A DNA stretch of 64,000 nucleotides from DATFFO01 sp963744905. GTDB taxonomy: Bacteria; Actinomycetota; Acidimicrobiia; Spongiisociales; ZC4RG35. The notes beneath the pieces were generated by a model. That model was not told the origin of the DNA, did no database searches, and worked only from the letters and a program-made list of their open reading frames with translations. Where the stretch lies: positions 186,001 to 250,000 of the forward strand of contig CAVUUV010000007.1 of assembly GCA_963744905.1 (NCBI GenBank), written 5' to 3'. Shown one piece after another: positions 49,453 to 56,468 of the stretch (position 1 is its first letter; the number at the start of each line of letters is the position of its first letter). The translations under genes were made by a program, and so were the position numbers.

Positions 49453-50196
49453 TTGAGTCCGATGGCCTGGCAGCAAGACCCGACCGGCTACGTGCACGGG
49501 CCCTACCGGGTCGTGCTGGAGGGTCCCCGGCGTTGGCGACTCTCGAGGCAGGGTCACTCGATCGCCATGTTTGAGAGCCTCAGCGCTGCCAAGTCTGCCG
49601 CCGAGCAGGTGGAGCGAAGGAGGCGGAAGCGCCAGGCCGCGGCCATTTGGCTGGCCGTGTCTCTCCTCGCCGCGGCGGCGGTCGTGTTGGTGGCAGCCTT
49701 CCCCAAGGTGCCCAACCCCGACTATCCGCCGGCCGAGGCTCTGGCAGAACACCTGCGGTCGGCCTATCGGTCTATCCAGGCGGGGGAGGCTGTCCCGGGC
49801 CAGTATCAGGTTGGGACTGACGGCTTCGAGGGGGGTGTGGTTCTACGTCCGGGGACGGACCGGGAGTACAACGTTCTGATGGGGAAGAGCGGCGGGGAGT
49901 GCTACGTGATCTGGTGGGATGATGGATATCTTCCCCAGGGCGGCGTTCTGGTAAAGAGCCTCGATTGCCGACCGTCGACGGTCATCTTCAGCGTCGGCAA
50001 CAACTACGAGAGATTCTCACCGGCGGCTGACCGCCGGCTGCTGAACGTCACAGGCACCGACATCGTGTCTGAGCAGATCCTGCCCTCACCTACCCGGTTC
50101 GGCTGGTGGGTGGTTCCGGGCATTGCCGTCGGCTTGCTGGTGTCGATGATGGCCTTGGTCCGCATGGTGGTGGTGCTGATACGTCGGCAGGCATGA
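49453..50196 (+). CDS. Two-helix membrane protein, second of a tandem pair
   Basis: 247 aa, exactly the same length as the preceding gene and collinear with it throughout, including FEGGVVLRPGTDREYNVLMG, the two Cys (GECYVIWW, DCRPST) and the C-terminal helix. The upstream DNA, including TCGAGTCTCATGG and the TTG start, is also duplicated. About two thirds of residues agree by eye, so the duplication is not recent. Function unknown; conservation of outer-domain cysteines suggests a disulfide. Confidence 0.75.
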   Translation: MSPMAWQQDPTGYVHGPYRVVLEGPRRWRLSRQGHSIAMFESLSAAKSAAEQVERRRRKRQAAAIWLAVSLLAAAAVVLVAAFPKVPNPDYPPAEALAEHLRSAYRSIQAGEAVPGQYQVGTDGFEGGVVLRPGTDREYNVLMGKSGGECYVIWWDDGYLPQGGVLVKSLDCRPSTVIFSVGNNYERFSPAADRRLLNVTGTDIVSEQILPSPTRFGWWVVPGIAVGLLVSMMALVRMVVVLIRRQA

Positions 50197-50320
50197 GGGC
50201 GGGGGCGTTTCGGCGCGCATCCTCGTTGCCGGCGTCGTGTGTGTCGCCCGGGAAAGCGCATATGGTGGGTGTGAGAAGGGGCCGCGTCTGGCCTCGATCG
50301 ACTACTCAGGGAGGCGACAT

Positions 50321-50923
50321 ATGTTCATTCAGGTCATTCAGGGCAGGGTTTCCGATCCGGATGCGATCCAGACACGGTTCACAGCATGGCTGGAGGAACT
50401 CGCCCCCTCGGCCGAGGGCTGGTTGGGATCCACGGCAGGTATGACCGAGGACGGAGAGTTCGTCGCCATGGTGAGGTTCGAAGACGAGACCGCTGCCAGG
50501 GCCAACAGCGACCGCCCTGAGCAGGGAGTGTGGTGGGCCGAGACTTCTGGTCTATTCGATGGAGGAGCCCAGTTTCACGACTATCCCAACACCGAGCTCT
50601 TCCTTGGGGGCGGGTCGGACGAAGCCGGATTCGTCCAGTTCATCCAGGGCACCTACATGGGCGAAGGCTCACCGGCCGAGGTGGTCGAGAACGAAGGAGA
50701 GTTGGCGGAAATGCGTCCCGATCTGATCGGTGGCATCTACGGGTGGAACGACCGGGGCCACTTCACCCAGGCGATCTACTTCACCTCCGAGGAGGAGGCA
50801 CGCCAGGGCGAACAAACCATGGGAGACGATGACGACATGGCGCGGCAGGTGGAGACGTGGATGTCTCATGTGGAGAACATCCGCTATCTCGACGTCCCGG
50901 ATCCGTGGCTGGTCAGTCCGTGA
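50321..50923 (+). CDS. Antibiotic-biosynthesis-monooxygenase-like (dimeric alpha/beta barrel) protein, unknown function
   Basis: 200 aa made of two similar halves: MFIQVIQGRVSDPDAIQTRF and, after about residue 108, FVQFIQGTYMGEGSPAEVVE, each starting a ferredoxin-like alpha/beta unit. The two halves would build one barrel that other members form as a dimer. The actual activity is unknown. GGGAGG lies 6 bases before ATG 50321. Its TGA overlaps the GTG of the next gene (GTGA). Confidence 0.78.
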   Translation: MFIQVIQGRVSDPDAIQTRFTAWLEELAPSAEGWLGSTAGMTEDGEFVAMVRFEDETAARANSDRPEQGVWWAETSGLFDGGAQFHDYPNTELFLGGGSDEAGFVQFIQGTYMGEGSPAEVVENEGELAEMRPDLIGGIYGWNDRGHFTQAIYFTSEEEARQGEQTMGDDDDMARQVETWMSHVENIRYLDVPDPWLVSP

Positions 50924-51483
50924 CCGACGTCCAGGAGCTCTTTCCCCGGGCGGTGGGCGAGTTCGACCGGCGGGTCGAGGTGATTGCCGACAGTCAGTGG
51001 GACGACGACACACCATGCACCGAATGGAGCGTGCGAGACCTGGTCAACCACCTCACCTACGAGGACTTGTGGGTTCCCGAGTTGTTGGCCGGCAAGACCC
51101 TGGAGGAAGTTGGGGATCGCTTCGATGGCGACATCCTGGGCGATGAGCCCAAGCAAGCATGGCGGCGGGCACGCGACGGGGCGTTGAAGGCGGTGTCGGC
51201 CGGCTCGATGGACCGACCGGTCCACACCTCGATGGGGGAGATGCCGGCCCGGGACTACCTCAGCCAGCTCTTTTCCGACCACCTGGTTCATGCCTGGGAT
51301 CTGGCCCGGGCCATCGGCAGTGACGAGGGCCTGGATGAGGAGCTGGTGCGGAATTGTGACGCCATGATGAGGCCCTACGAGGCCATGATGCGGGCCTCGG
51401 GCGTGTTCGGCGACTACGTCGAGGTGCCCGCCGACACCGACGCCGAGGTCCGTCTGCTGGCTCTGTTCGGCCGCCGGGTGTGA
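50920..51483 (+). CDS. DinB-like TIGR03086 family metal-binding protein
   Basis: 187 aa. DDDTPCTEWSVRDLVNHLTYEDLW near residue 30 and FSDHLVHAWDLARAIG near 121 hold the metal-binding His residues of the DinB/mycothiol-dependent maleylpyruvate isomerase N-terminal fold. Members bind zinc and use or transfer mycothiol in actinobacteria; the specific substrate is unknown. GTG 50920 begins inside the stop of the preceding gene, which indicates co-translation. Confidence 0.88.
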   Translation: MTDVQELFPRAVGEFDRRVEVIADSQWDDDTPCTEWSVRDLVNHLTYEDLWVPELLAGKTLEEVGDRFDGDILGDEPKQAWRRARDGALKAVSAGSMDRPVHTSMGEMPARDYLSQLFSDHLVHAWDLARAIGSDEGLDEELVRNCDAMMRPYEAMMRASGVFGDYVEVPADTDAEVRLLALFGRRV

Positions 51484-51505
51484 GTCGTCGGAGACAGAAC
51501 GGGGG

Positions 51506-52384
51506 TCAGGCTCCTCGCAGGCGGCTGGCCGATCGACTCCGGAAAAGGAACCCGATCCAGGACCGGTAGGGACGCCACATATCGGCGATCGCCTCCAGTT
51601 CGTCCACCGATGCATCGGGCAGTCGGTAGGCGGATCTCATGATGGCGTGGAGGCGCCGTTCGTGGCGCGGGAAGACGTCGGGATGTCCGGCTCCGCGCAC
51701 CAGGATGAGCTCGGCCGTGAAGGGACCCACCCCGGATATGTCCTGGAGGTGGGCCAGGGATTGCCCGGTCTCCTGGCGCCTCAGGGTTTGGGAATCGAGT
51801 GATCCCTCGAGGGCGGCATGGGCCACATGTCCCAGGCGCTCGCGTTTCGTCTCGCCTATCCCCACAGAGTCGTCGAGTTGGAGCAGGCGCCGGGGTGAAG
51901 GGAAGGCTCGTGCGCCATCGATCTCGATTCCGTACTCACGTGTGATGCGGTCCTTGGCCCCCGACGCCATCTCCATGCTCGAGCGCTGGGAGAGCACCCC
52001 CCACACGGCAGCTTCGTACGGCGTCCAGAAGCACACCGGCCGAAGACCCCGGTTCTCATCCAACAGGTGTCCCGCTATCGGGTCTCGCTCGGCTACGGCG
52101 TCGAGTCCTGACCCGTCGATGTCGACCGAGAGGACACGAGCGGCTTCAGCGGCCACCTGGTTGCGATCGGCGGCACCGGCGAAGTCACCCACCAGGGTGC
52201 CTGCTTGCTGGCGCACCGTGATGGCAACGGGATCCCAGGTCCGGTCCAGGTGTGCGGCCCAGCTGAGAGACCTGGCTGACTGAGGACGACCGACGGTGGG
52301 CGGCCATCCCTCCAGGAAACGCCGGGCCCTTTCCAGGTCGTAGTCGCCCGAGAAGATCAGTTCGAACGTAGAACATATAAGCAT
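51506..52384 (-). CDS. DNA-3-methyladenine glycosylase-like protein (AlkA/HhH-GPD)
   Basis: 292 aa. The helix-hairpin-helix-GPD core is LQDISGVGPFTAELILVRGAG, and HPDVFPRHERRL provides the catalytic Asp. The N-terminal part resembles the AlkA beta domain (FELIFSGDYDLERARRFL). It removes damaged bases such as 3-methyladenine in base excision repair. The ATG at 52384 lies within one arm of a 35-bp palindrome whose other arm contains the start of the divergent MarR gene, so the repressor probably controls it directly. Confidence 0.9.
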   Translation of the reverse strand: MLICSTFELIFSGDYDLERARRFLEGWPPTVGRPQSARSLSWAAHLDRTWDPVAITVRQQAGTLVGDFAGAADRNQVAAEAARVLSVDIDGSGLDAVAERDPIAGHLLDENRGLRPVCFWTPYEAAVWGVLSQRSSMEMASGAKDRITREYGIEIDGARAFPSPRRLLQLDDSVGIGETKRERLGHVAHAALEGSLDSQTLRRQETGQSLAHLQDISGVGPFTAELILVRGAGHPDVFPRHERRLHAIMRSAYRLPDASVDELEAIADMWRPYRSWIGFLFRSRSASRLRGA

Positions 52385-52410
52385 TCTGATAAAATATCAG
52401 CATGCTTATA
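52376..52410. promoter_or_regulatory. 35-bp palindrome covering both start codons of the AlkA-like and MarR genes
   Basis: TATAAGCATTCTGATA and TATCAGCATGCTTATA are 16-bp arms with one mismatch around AAA. Both divergent ATG codons lie inside the arms. TAAAAT at 52390-52395 sits 7 bases before the MarR ATG, and TATTTT is placed likewise for the other gene, so both mRNAs would be leaderless and blocked by MarR binding. Confidence 0.8.
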
Positions 52411-52860
52411 CTATCGGAAATGACTCCACCTCGACCGCTGGACCGACGGGTTGGTTATCTGCTCAAACGAGCCCAACAGGCTCTCCGGTCGCGCATCGAC
52501 GAGGCGCTCTCCGACCTGGGCCTGACCGCTCCTCAGTATGCGGTCCTGGCGAATTTGGGCGAGCAGCCGGGCATGTCCAACGCCGAACTGGCCCGGCGAT
52601 CGTTCGTCACTCCCCAGACGATGATTCGAATCGTCACAGGCCTGGAGGATCGGGGGCTCATCATCCGGACCCCGCGCCTCGACAACCGAAAGGTTCTCGC
52701 GGCCAATCTCACCCGGCAAGGCTCTGAGCTGGTCGAGTTGGCTGATCTTGCCGTGGCTCCGGTGGAGCAGCTCATAGGACGGGGGCTGTCCGATGCGGAA
52801 GTGGGCGCCCTGGCCGGGCAACTGACCGAGTTGGCAGACAGACTCGAGGAAGCGGGCTGA
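52402..52860 (+). CDS. MarR-family transcriptional regulator
   Basis: 152 aa. RVGYLLKRAQQALRSRIDEAL, LTAPQYAVLANLGEQPGMSNAEL, RRSFVTPQTMIRIVTGLEDRGLI (recognition helix) and TPRLDNRKVLAANLTRQG (wing) are the MarR elements. It acts as a dimer, which agrees with the long palindrome at its own start. ATG 52402 lies in that palindrome; ATG 52420 would also give a complete MarR protein. It probably represses itself and the divergent glycosylase gene. Confidence 0.92.
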   Translation: MLILSEMTPPRPLDRRVGYLLKRAQQALRSRIDEALSDLGLTAPQYAVLANLGEQPGMSNAELARRSFVTPQTMIRIVTGLEDRGLIIRTPRLDNRKVLAANLTRQGSELVELADLAVAPVEQLIGRGLSDAEVGALAGQLTELADRLEEAG

Positions 52861-53027
52861 CGCTCTGGATTCCCGATTCGGCCTGGAAGGTCAGAACCGT
52901 GAAACGGCCTCGCCTGTGCACCTCGCAGGGTCACGTGCCCGACGCCTCCGACCCCATTTGGATGGTGGCCCGGTCCCGCCTGACGGGGTCGCCACGGTGA
53001 GCGATCCGACCCGAGGGCCAGACCGGC

Positions 53028-53837
53028 TCAGGACTGAAGCAGCTCCCGCATCTGGCGGTAGATGAGATGCGTTGCCTGACGGGGGGCGAGGCGGTTGGCC
53101 AGGTTCATCATCCGCGAGTCCCGGCCCACGTATATGTGGAGGTGGTCGGACTCGATCCCGTCCAGAATGATCCGGGCAGCGTCCTCGGCTGAGGTGGTCG
53201 GGTATTCGCTCTCCGCGGCCGCCTCGGCTCCGCCCGGGATGTCGATGCCCGAGTTGGCGGTGATTTCGGTGGCTACGGCACCGGGCATGATCACTGAGAC
53301 CTTGACGTTGGTGTCCAGCAACTCGGCGTAGAGGCCCTCGGTGAGCAGCTTGACTCCCGCCTTCGAGGCCCCATAGATGGTCTGGCCGGGAACGGGAAGA
53401 AAGCCACCCATGCTCGAGACATTGGCGAGATGGGCGACCGGTCGTTCGAGCAAGTGGGGAAGGAAGGCCTTTGACACGTGGATCGTCCCGTAGAGATTGA
53501 CGTTGATGACACGGTCGATGGCCTCGTAGTCCAGGTCGTTCAGCTTGAGGAAGGGCTGGATGATCCCGGCGCAGTTGATGATTCCGTCGATCAGACCGTG
53601 GGCCCCGATGACCTGATCGGGGAGCTCTTGAACCGCTTGGCGGTTGGTGATGTCGGTGACGAAGGTGGCGAGCCTGTCACCGGCTCCGGCCAACTCGGTA
53701 GTTTGGTCGAGGCTTTCCTGACGCAGGTCCACGGCTGCGACTCTCGCTCCTCGCCGCAGCAGCTCCAGGACCAACTGACGGCCGATCCCGTTGCCTCCGC
53801 CCGTCACCACAACGACCCTGCTCTGAACCTTCATCAT
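53028..53837 (-). CDS. Short-chain dehydrogenase/reductase
   Basis: 269 aa. VVVTGGGNGIGRQLVLELLRRG is the cofactor site, NCAGI the structural motif, and VSSMGGFLPVPGQTIYGASKAG the catalytic Ser-Tyr-Lys. The last 40 residues (VGRDSRMMNLANRLAPRQAT) resemble the membrane-associated SDRs near fatty-acid or retinol-type enzymes. Two ATG codons stand together at 53837 and 53834 after GGGAGA. Not closely related to the two SDRs of the catabolic island. Confidence 0.9.
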   Translation of the reverse strand: MMKVQSRVVVVTGGGNGIGRQLVLELLRRGARVAAVDLRQESLDQTTELAGAGDRLATFVTDITNRQAVQELPDQVIGAHGLIDGIINCAGIIQPFLKLNDLDYEAIDRVINVNLYGTIHVSKAFLPHLLERPVAHLANVSSMGGFLPVPGQTIYGASKAGVKLLTEGLYAELLDTNVKVSVIMPGAVATEITANSGIDIPGGAEAAAESEYPTTSAEDAARIILDGIESDHLHIYVGRDSRMMNLANRLAPRQATHLIYRQMRELLQS

Positions 53838-53956
53838 GTCTCCCTTTCCTGGATGGATCAGCGGAGCTTGCATTGCTGAACGGTATGCGCGCCGATCCGC
53901 ACCGTCGACATGCCCATTGGTGGTATCAGTAGCGGTTGGTGGTTCAGCCACTCTCC

Positions 53957-54217
53957 TTAAGAGCTCGAGCCGGCACTTCGCTCCTTCTCGATGTGGTCCA
54001 CGAGCGCGTGTCCCAATGCCCCAACCAGCATTCCGAAAGAGCCGATGATGAACAACCAGGTGCCAACGGTCTTGAGGGTTTCGAATAGGAAGAAGATCGA
54101 CCCGACGAAGAACGTGAGATTGCCGAGGATGCCGACCGTGGTGTGGAACCACTGATAGTCACGAACCAGCGTTTGGACTGGCCCGGTTTGCTCCAGTCGA
54201 GTAGTGGGGGAGGTCAT
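53957..54217 (-). CDS. YrhK-like small membrane protein
   Basis: 86 aa. DYQWFHTTVGILGNLTFFVGSIFFLF (first helix with the YQW opening) and VGTWLFIIGSFGMLVGALGHAL (second helix) match YrhK-domain proteins, whose role is unknown. It has two membrane helices and short polar ends. AAGGA precedes ATG 54217. The gene stands just downstream of a decayed reading frame on the same strand. Confidence 0.75.
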   Translation of the reverse strand: MTSPTTRLEQTGPVQTLVRDYQWFHTTVGILGNLTFFVGSIFFLFETLKTVGTWLFIIGSFGMLVGALGHALVDHIEKERSAGSSS

Positions 54218-54244
54218 TTCGTTCCTTCCTGCGCTCGCGTTGGG

Positions 54245-54488
54245 GAGATACCACATGTGACAGCAGCCAAACCAATGTGGGCTTGAAGTGCATGTCGACG
54301 GTTTCATGCCACATCTGCATGATCTGACGAACAGTTCGCGGTTCTTGGAGCCGGGTGGCGAAGTTCTCGGCCACCTACTCGGCCTGGTAACTCGTCCGGT
54401 TGAACCTCTTGTCAACAACTCGTTGGACTCGCTTGCGAAGTGGTTTGAACAGGATCGCGACGGCGAGTGTGGACGCCGCGACAAACAT
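54245..54488 (-). pseudogene. Decayed remnant of a membrane sensor-kinase-like protein
   Basis: From 54488 the minus strand reads FVAASTLAVAILFKPLRKRV and VVDKRFNRTSYQAE, then a TAG stop, and in the same frame VAENFATRLQEPRTVRQIMQ and ending near WLLSHVVSP. The first part is a pattern I know from actinobacterial membrane histidine-kinase-like proteins (VAALFRPLRRRVQ...VDRRFNRSRYD), where it joins the last helix to the cytosolic part. The helices before it and the kinase after it are missing. The in-frame stop and lost ends mark it as broken. Confidence 0.6.
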
Positions 54489-54776
54489 GGGTGGTCGCTC
54501 TCCGACGATCTGTGCTCATCGAGAGCTTCCTCACCGACATCGACTCAACCAGCACGCCGTTACCAGAACGTGACGGGATCAGACGACACCCGACCTTTCC
54601 CACTCAAGGCGTTGCGCTCTCGTCCATCCGTGGTGTCTAAGGAGTTCTGAACCTCCCCGAGTGTTGTGGAGGCTCTGATGTTGCCCCTGGCTTCGTGGAG
54701 TCAGACCGCCTGACTGCGCTCCGCCGAGGTCAGGTCGTCGTGGTGCGGGATCCCTGCCTCCACTCAGAAACCAGTG
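54489..54776. other. Stretch without a supported gene
   Basis: No reading frame with a family pattern, start signal or consistent codon use was found between the kinase remnant and the hairpin at 54777. It may be further decayed sequence of the remnant. Confidence 0.5.
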
Positions 54777-54807
54777 GTGGGAGGAGGGCTCTGAGCCCTC
54801 CTCCCAC
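54777..54807. terminator. Strong hairpin downstream of the secreted-protein gene
   Basis: GTGGGAGGAGGGC and GCCCTCCTCCCAC form a perfect 13-bp stem with a 5-base loop, 67 bp past the end of the minus-strand gene at 54874. There is no clear T-run, but position and strength suit transcription termination. Confidence 0.6.
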
Positions 54808-54873
54808 TCGGTTCTTCCCCACTGACAGCGTGCCTACCAGGCGCCCTGTCATTCGTTCGGGGAGGGTCGGTTC

Positions 54874-55290
54874 CTAGAAGGGTCCGGGATAGCTCTGGGA
54901 AATGCCGTGAGTCAGATCGGTGATCACCAAGTTGGTGAACTCGACCATCATTGGCGGTGAGCAGTCCGGCTGGAACGTGGCCGTCACCGTCAGGGTGTAG
55001 TCGGCCTTCCCGTTTTGCACGGGGAACGTCCCCTCGGCAGCGAAGCTCTCCTTATTCTCGGCCTTGGGGTGCTTCCCCCCAGGGTTGATGCAGGCGGCTT
55101 CGACCGTGATCCGGACCTCAACCTGCTCCTCGTTGCCCAGTCCGGCGATCTTCCCCGAGACCGTGAGGCTGTTCCCGCTCCGTTCGATGGTCGCCTTGCC
55201 CACGAAATGTGGACTCCCGGCCAGGGCCGGAACGGCCGCGGTGGCGATGAACATGCCGATCACGACCAGTAGAAGCATTACTCGACGCAT
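54874..55290 (-). CDS. Small secreted protein of unknown function
   Basis: 138 aa. Signal peptide at about 1-24 (RRVMLLLVVIGMFIATAAVPALA). The mature part begins GSPHFVGKATIERSGNSLTVSGKIAGLGNEEQV and has an Ig-like beta pattern with two Cys (AACINPGG and PDCSPP). Secreted proteins with this GxAGLGN and CxNPGG outline are common in actinobacteria and uncharacterised. AAGGAG lies 6 bases before ATG 55290; the longer frame upstream lacks such a site. Confidence 0.82.
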   Translation of the reverse strand: MRRVMLLLVVIGMFIATAAVPALAGSPHFVGKATIERSGNSLTVSGKIAGLGNEEQVEVRITVEAACINPGGKHPKAENKESFAAEGTFPVQNGKADYTLTVTATFQPDCSPPMMVEFTNLVITDLTHGISQSYPGPF

Positions 55291-56002
55291 TGATTCTCCT
55301 TCCTCGTCGATGAATAGCGGCACCGTTGCTTGTTCGACGCCGCTTCAGATCCGGGAGAAGCTGGGGGTGCTCTCGCTCTCGGTTGCGAGGCCTGGTCGCT
55401 CTGCGGCTCGGAACCCTCGACGCGGTACGTTCTCAAAGGGATCGTTGACTGGTTGGCATGGTTTCTCCTGGGGGAAGGCCACCGACTATGCGGTGGGTGG
55501 GGACCCCCAGGGACCAGGCTCGAGGCTGACCGGGCAGCGGCATGCGGCACAACAACCGAACTAGCGCATCCTCGTCAAACGAGTACGCTGCCCCTCGGCC
55601 TCCCTGTGTGGGCCGGTATACAAGAGGAATCCCCAAGACTTCTCTGACAACTGAGAGTTCACACGGGAGGCCCCCGTGGGCGACCGGAACTCGTGTCGGA
55701 GAGGTTGGCCCGCGCCGGACCTGAGTCGCCCCTCTGCTCGAACGCGGCGGAGACGCCCTTATCGCCGCCGGAACGTCTCGCGGACGCCGGCGCCGAGCCC
55801 TCTCCAGATTCAGTCATGTTGCCCAATGCTCAGCCCTGATCCGAGCCTCTCAAATCGACCCTACGCGAGGCACTGACCCGATGGCGCGAAAATTCTGACT
55901 AATCCACGACGCCCAACAGGCCAACCTTTCGACCATGCGGTCGGTCGAGCGGTTCCCCACGTCCGCCAGCTCACGCTGAGGAAGACCATCTGGCTTCTGG
56001 CC
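55291..56002. other. 712-bp stretch with no supported gene
   Basis: Both strands were read. A few short open frames exist (for example on the minus strand at 55433-55636), but none has a family pattern, a clear ribosome site or a convincing start. No tRNA, riboswitch or repeat was recognised. It holds at least the promoter of the secreted-protein gene next to 55290. Confidence 0.55.
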
Positions 56003-56392
56003 ATGGCTTTGGTGATGCCGGCGTGCAGCAGCGTTCCCTGGTCAAGTGACCTACCGCAGCAGTGGTGCAACTCCGACGCCACCGGCTACCTGCCGCCGCC
56101 TCAGGGACCGGACGGGGCCCAGCAGGACTCGAAGGCGGCTCTCCAATGCATCGTGGACGCCCATGACGCCGGCGAGGATGCCGGTCTCGGGTTCACCTAT
56201 TTCGGGACGAAAGGCGAGCGGTCTCGGGCGATGCTCCACTCCCACGCAGACAGGACCGTCGACTTCTACCTCGAGCAGAGAATCGGATGGCAAGCCTGGC
56301 TCGCCTGCGAGTCGTTCGGGATGTTGGATCCAGGGACGATCAGAGTGGGTCTGTGTCGTCGGACGCCGGGTGACCCGTCTTCGGGTGGTTGA
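56003..56392 (+). CDS. Probable small lipoprotein, start uncertain
   Basis: About 129 aa from ATG 56003. The frame is open upstream and would add LTLRKTIWLL, which together with AMALVMPACSS forms a convincing lipoprotein signal with Cys at the lipobox. A start further upstream, possibly a rare codon, is therefore likely. The mature part has four more Cys (QWCNSD, LQCIVD, LACESF, LCRRTP) and no known domain. Support is moderate: frame, signal and the terminator behind it. Confidence 0.5.
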   Translation: MALVMPACSSVPWSSDLPQQWCNSDATGYLPPPQGPDGAQQDSKAALQCIVDAHDAGEDAGLGFTYFGTKGERSRAMLHSHADRTVDFYLEQRIGWQAWLACESFGMLDPGTIRVGLCRRTPGDPSSGG

Positions 56393-56416
56393 CATGTCGC
56401 CGCGGCCCCCGCCCGA

Positions 56417-56447
56417 GGGAGCACCGGCTGTGTGAGCCGGTGCTCCC
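56417..56447. terminator. Strong bidirectional hairpin between the lipoprotein gene and nrdJ
   Basis: GGGAGCACCGGCT and AGCCGGTGCTCCC form a perfect 13-bp stem with a 5-base loop, located between the convergent ends at 56392 and 56469. Probable terminator for both genes; the T-run is weak. Confidence 0.75.
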
Positions 56448-56468
56448 TCCCCCCACATCTGTCGGTCA

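Noticed and set aside
55433..55636. Minus-strand open frame of 67 codons in the gene-free stretch
   Set aside because: No recognisable domain, weak start context and amino-acid composition typical of a chance frame in GC-rich DNA.
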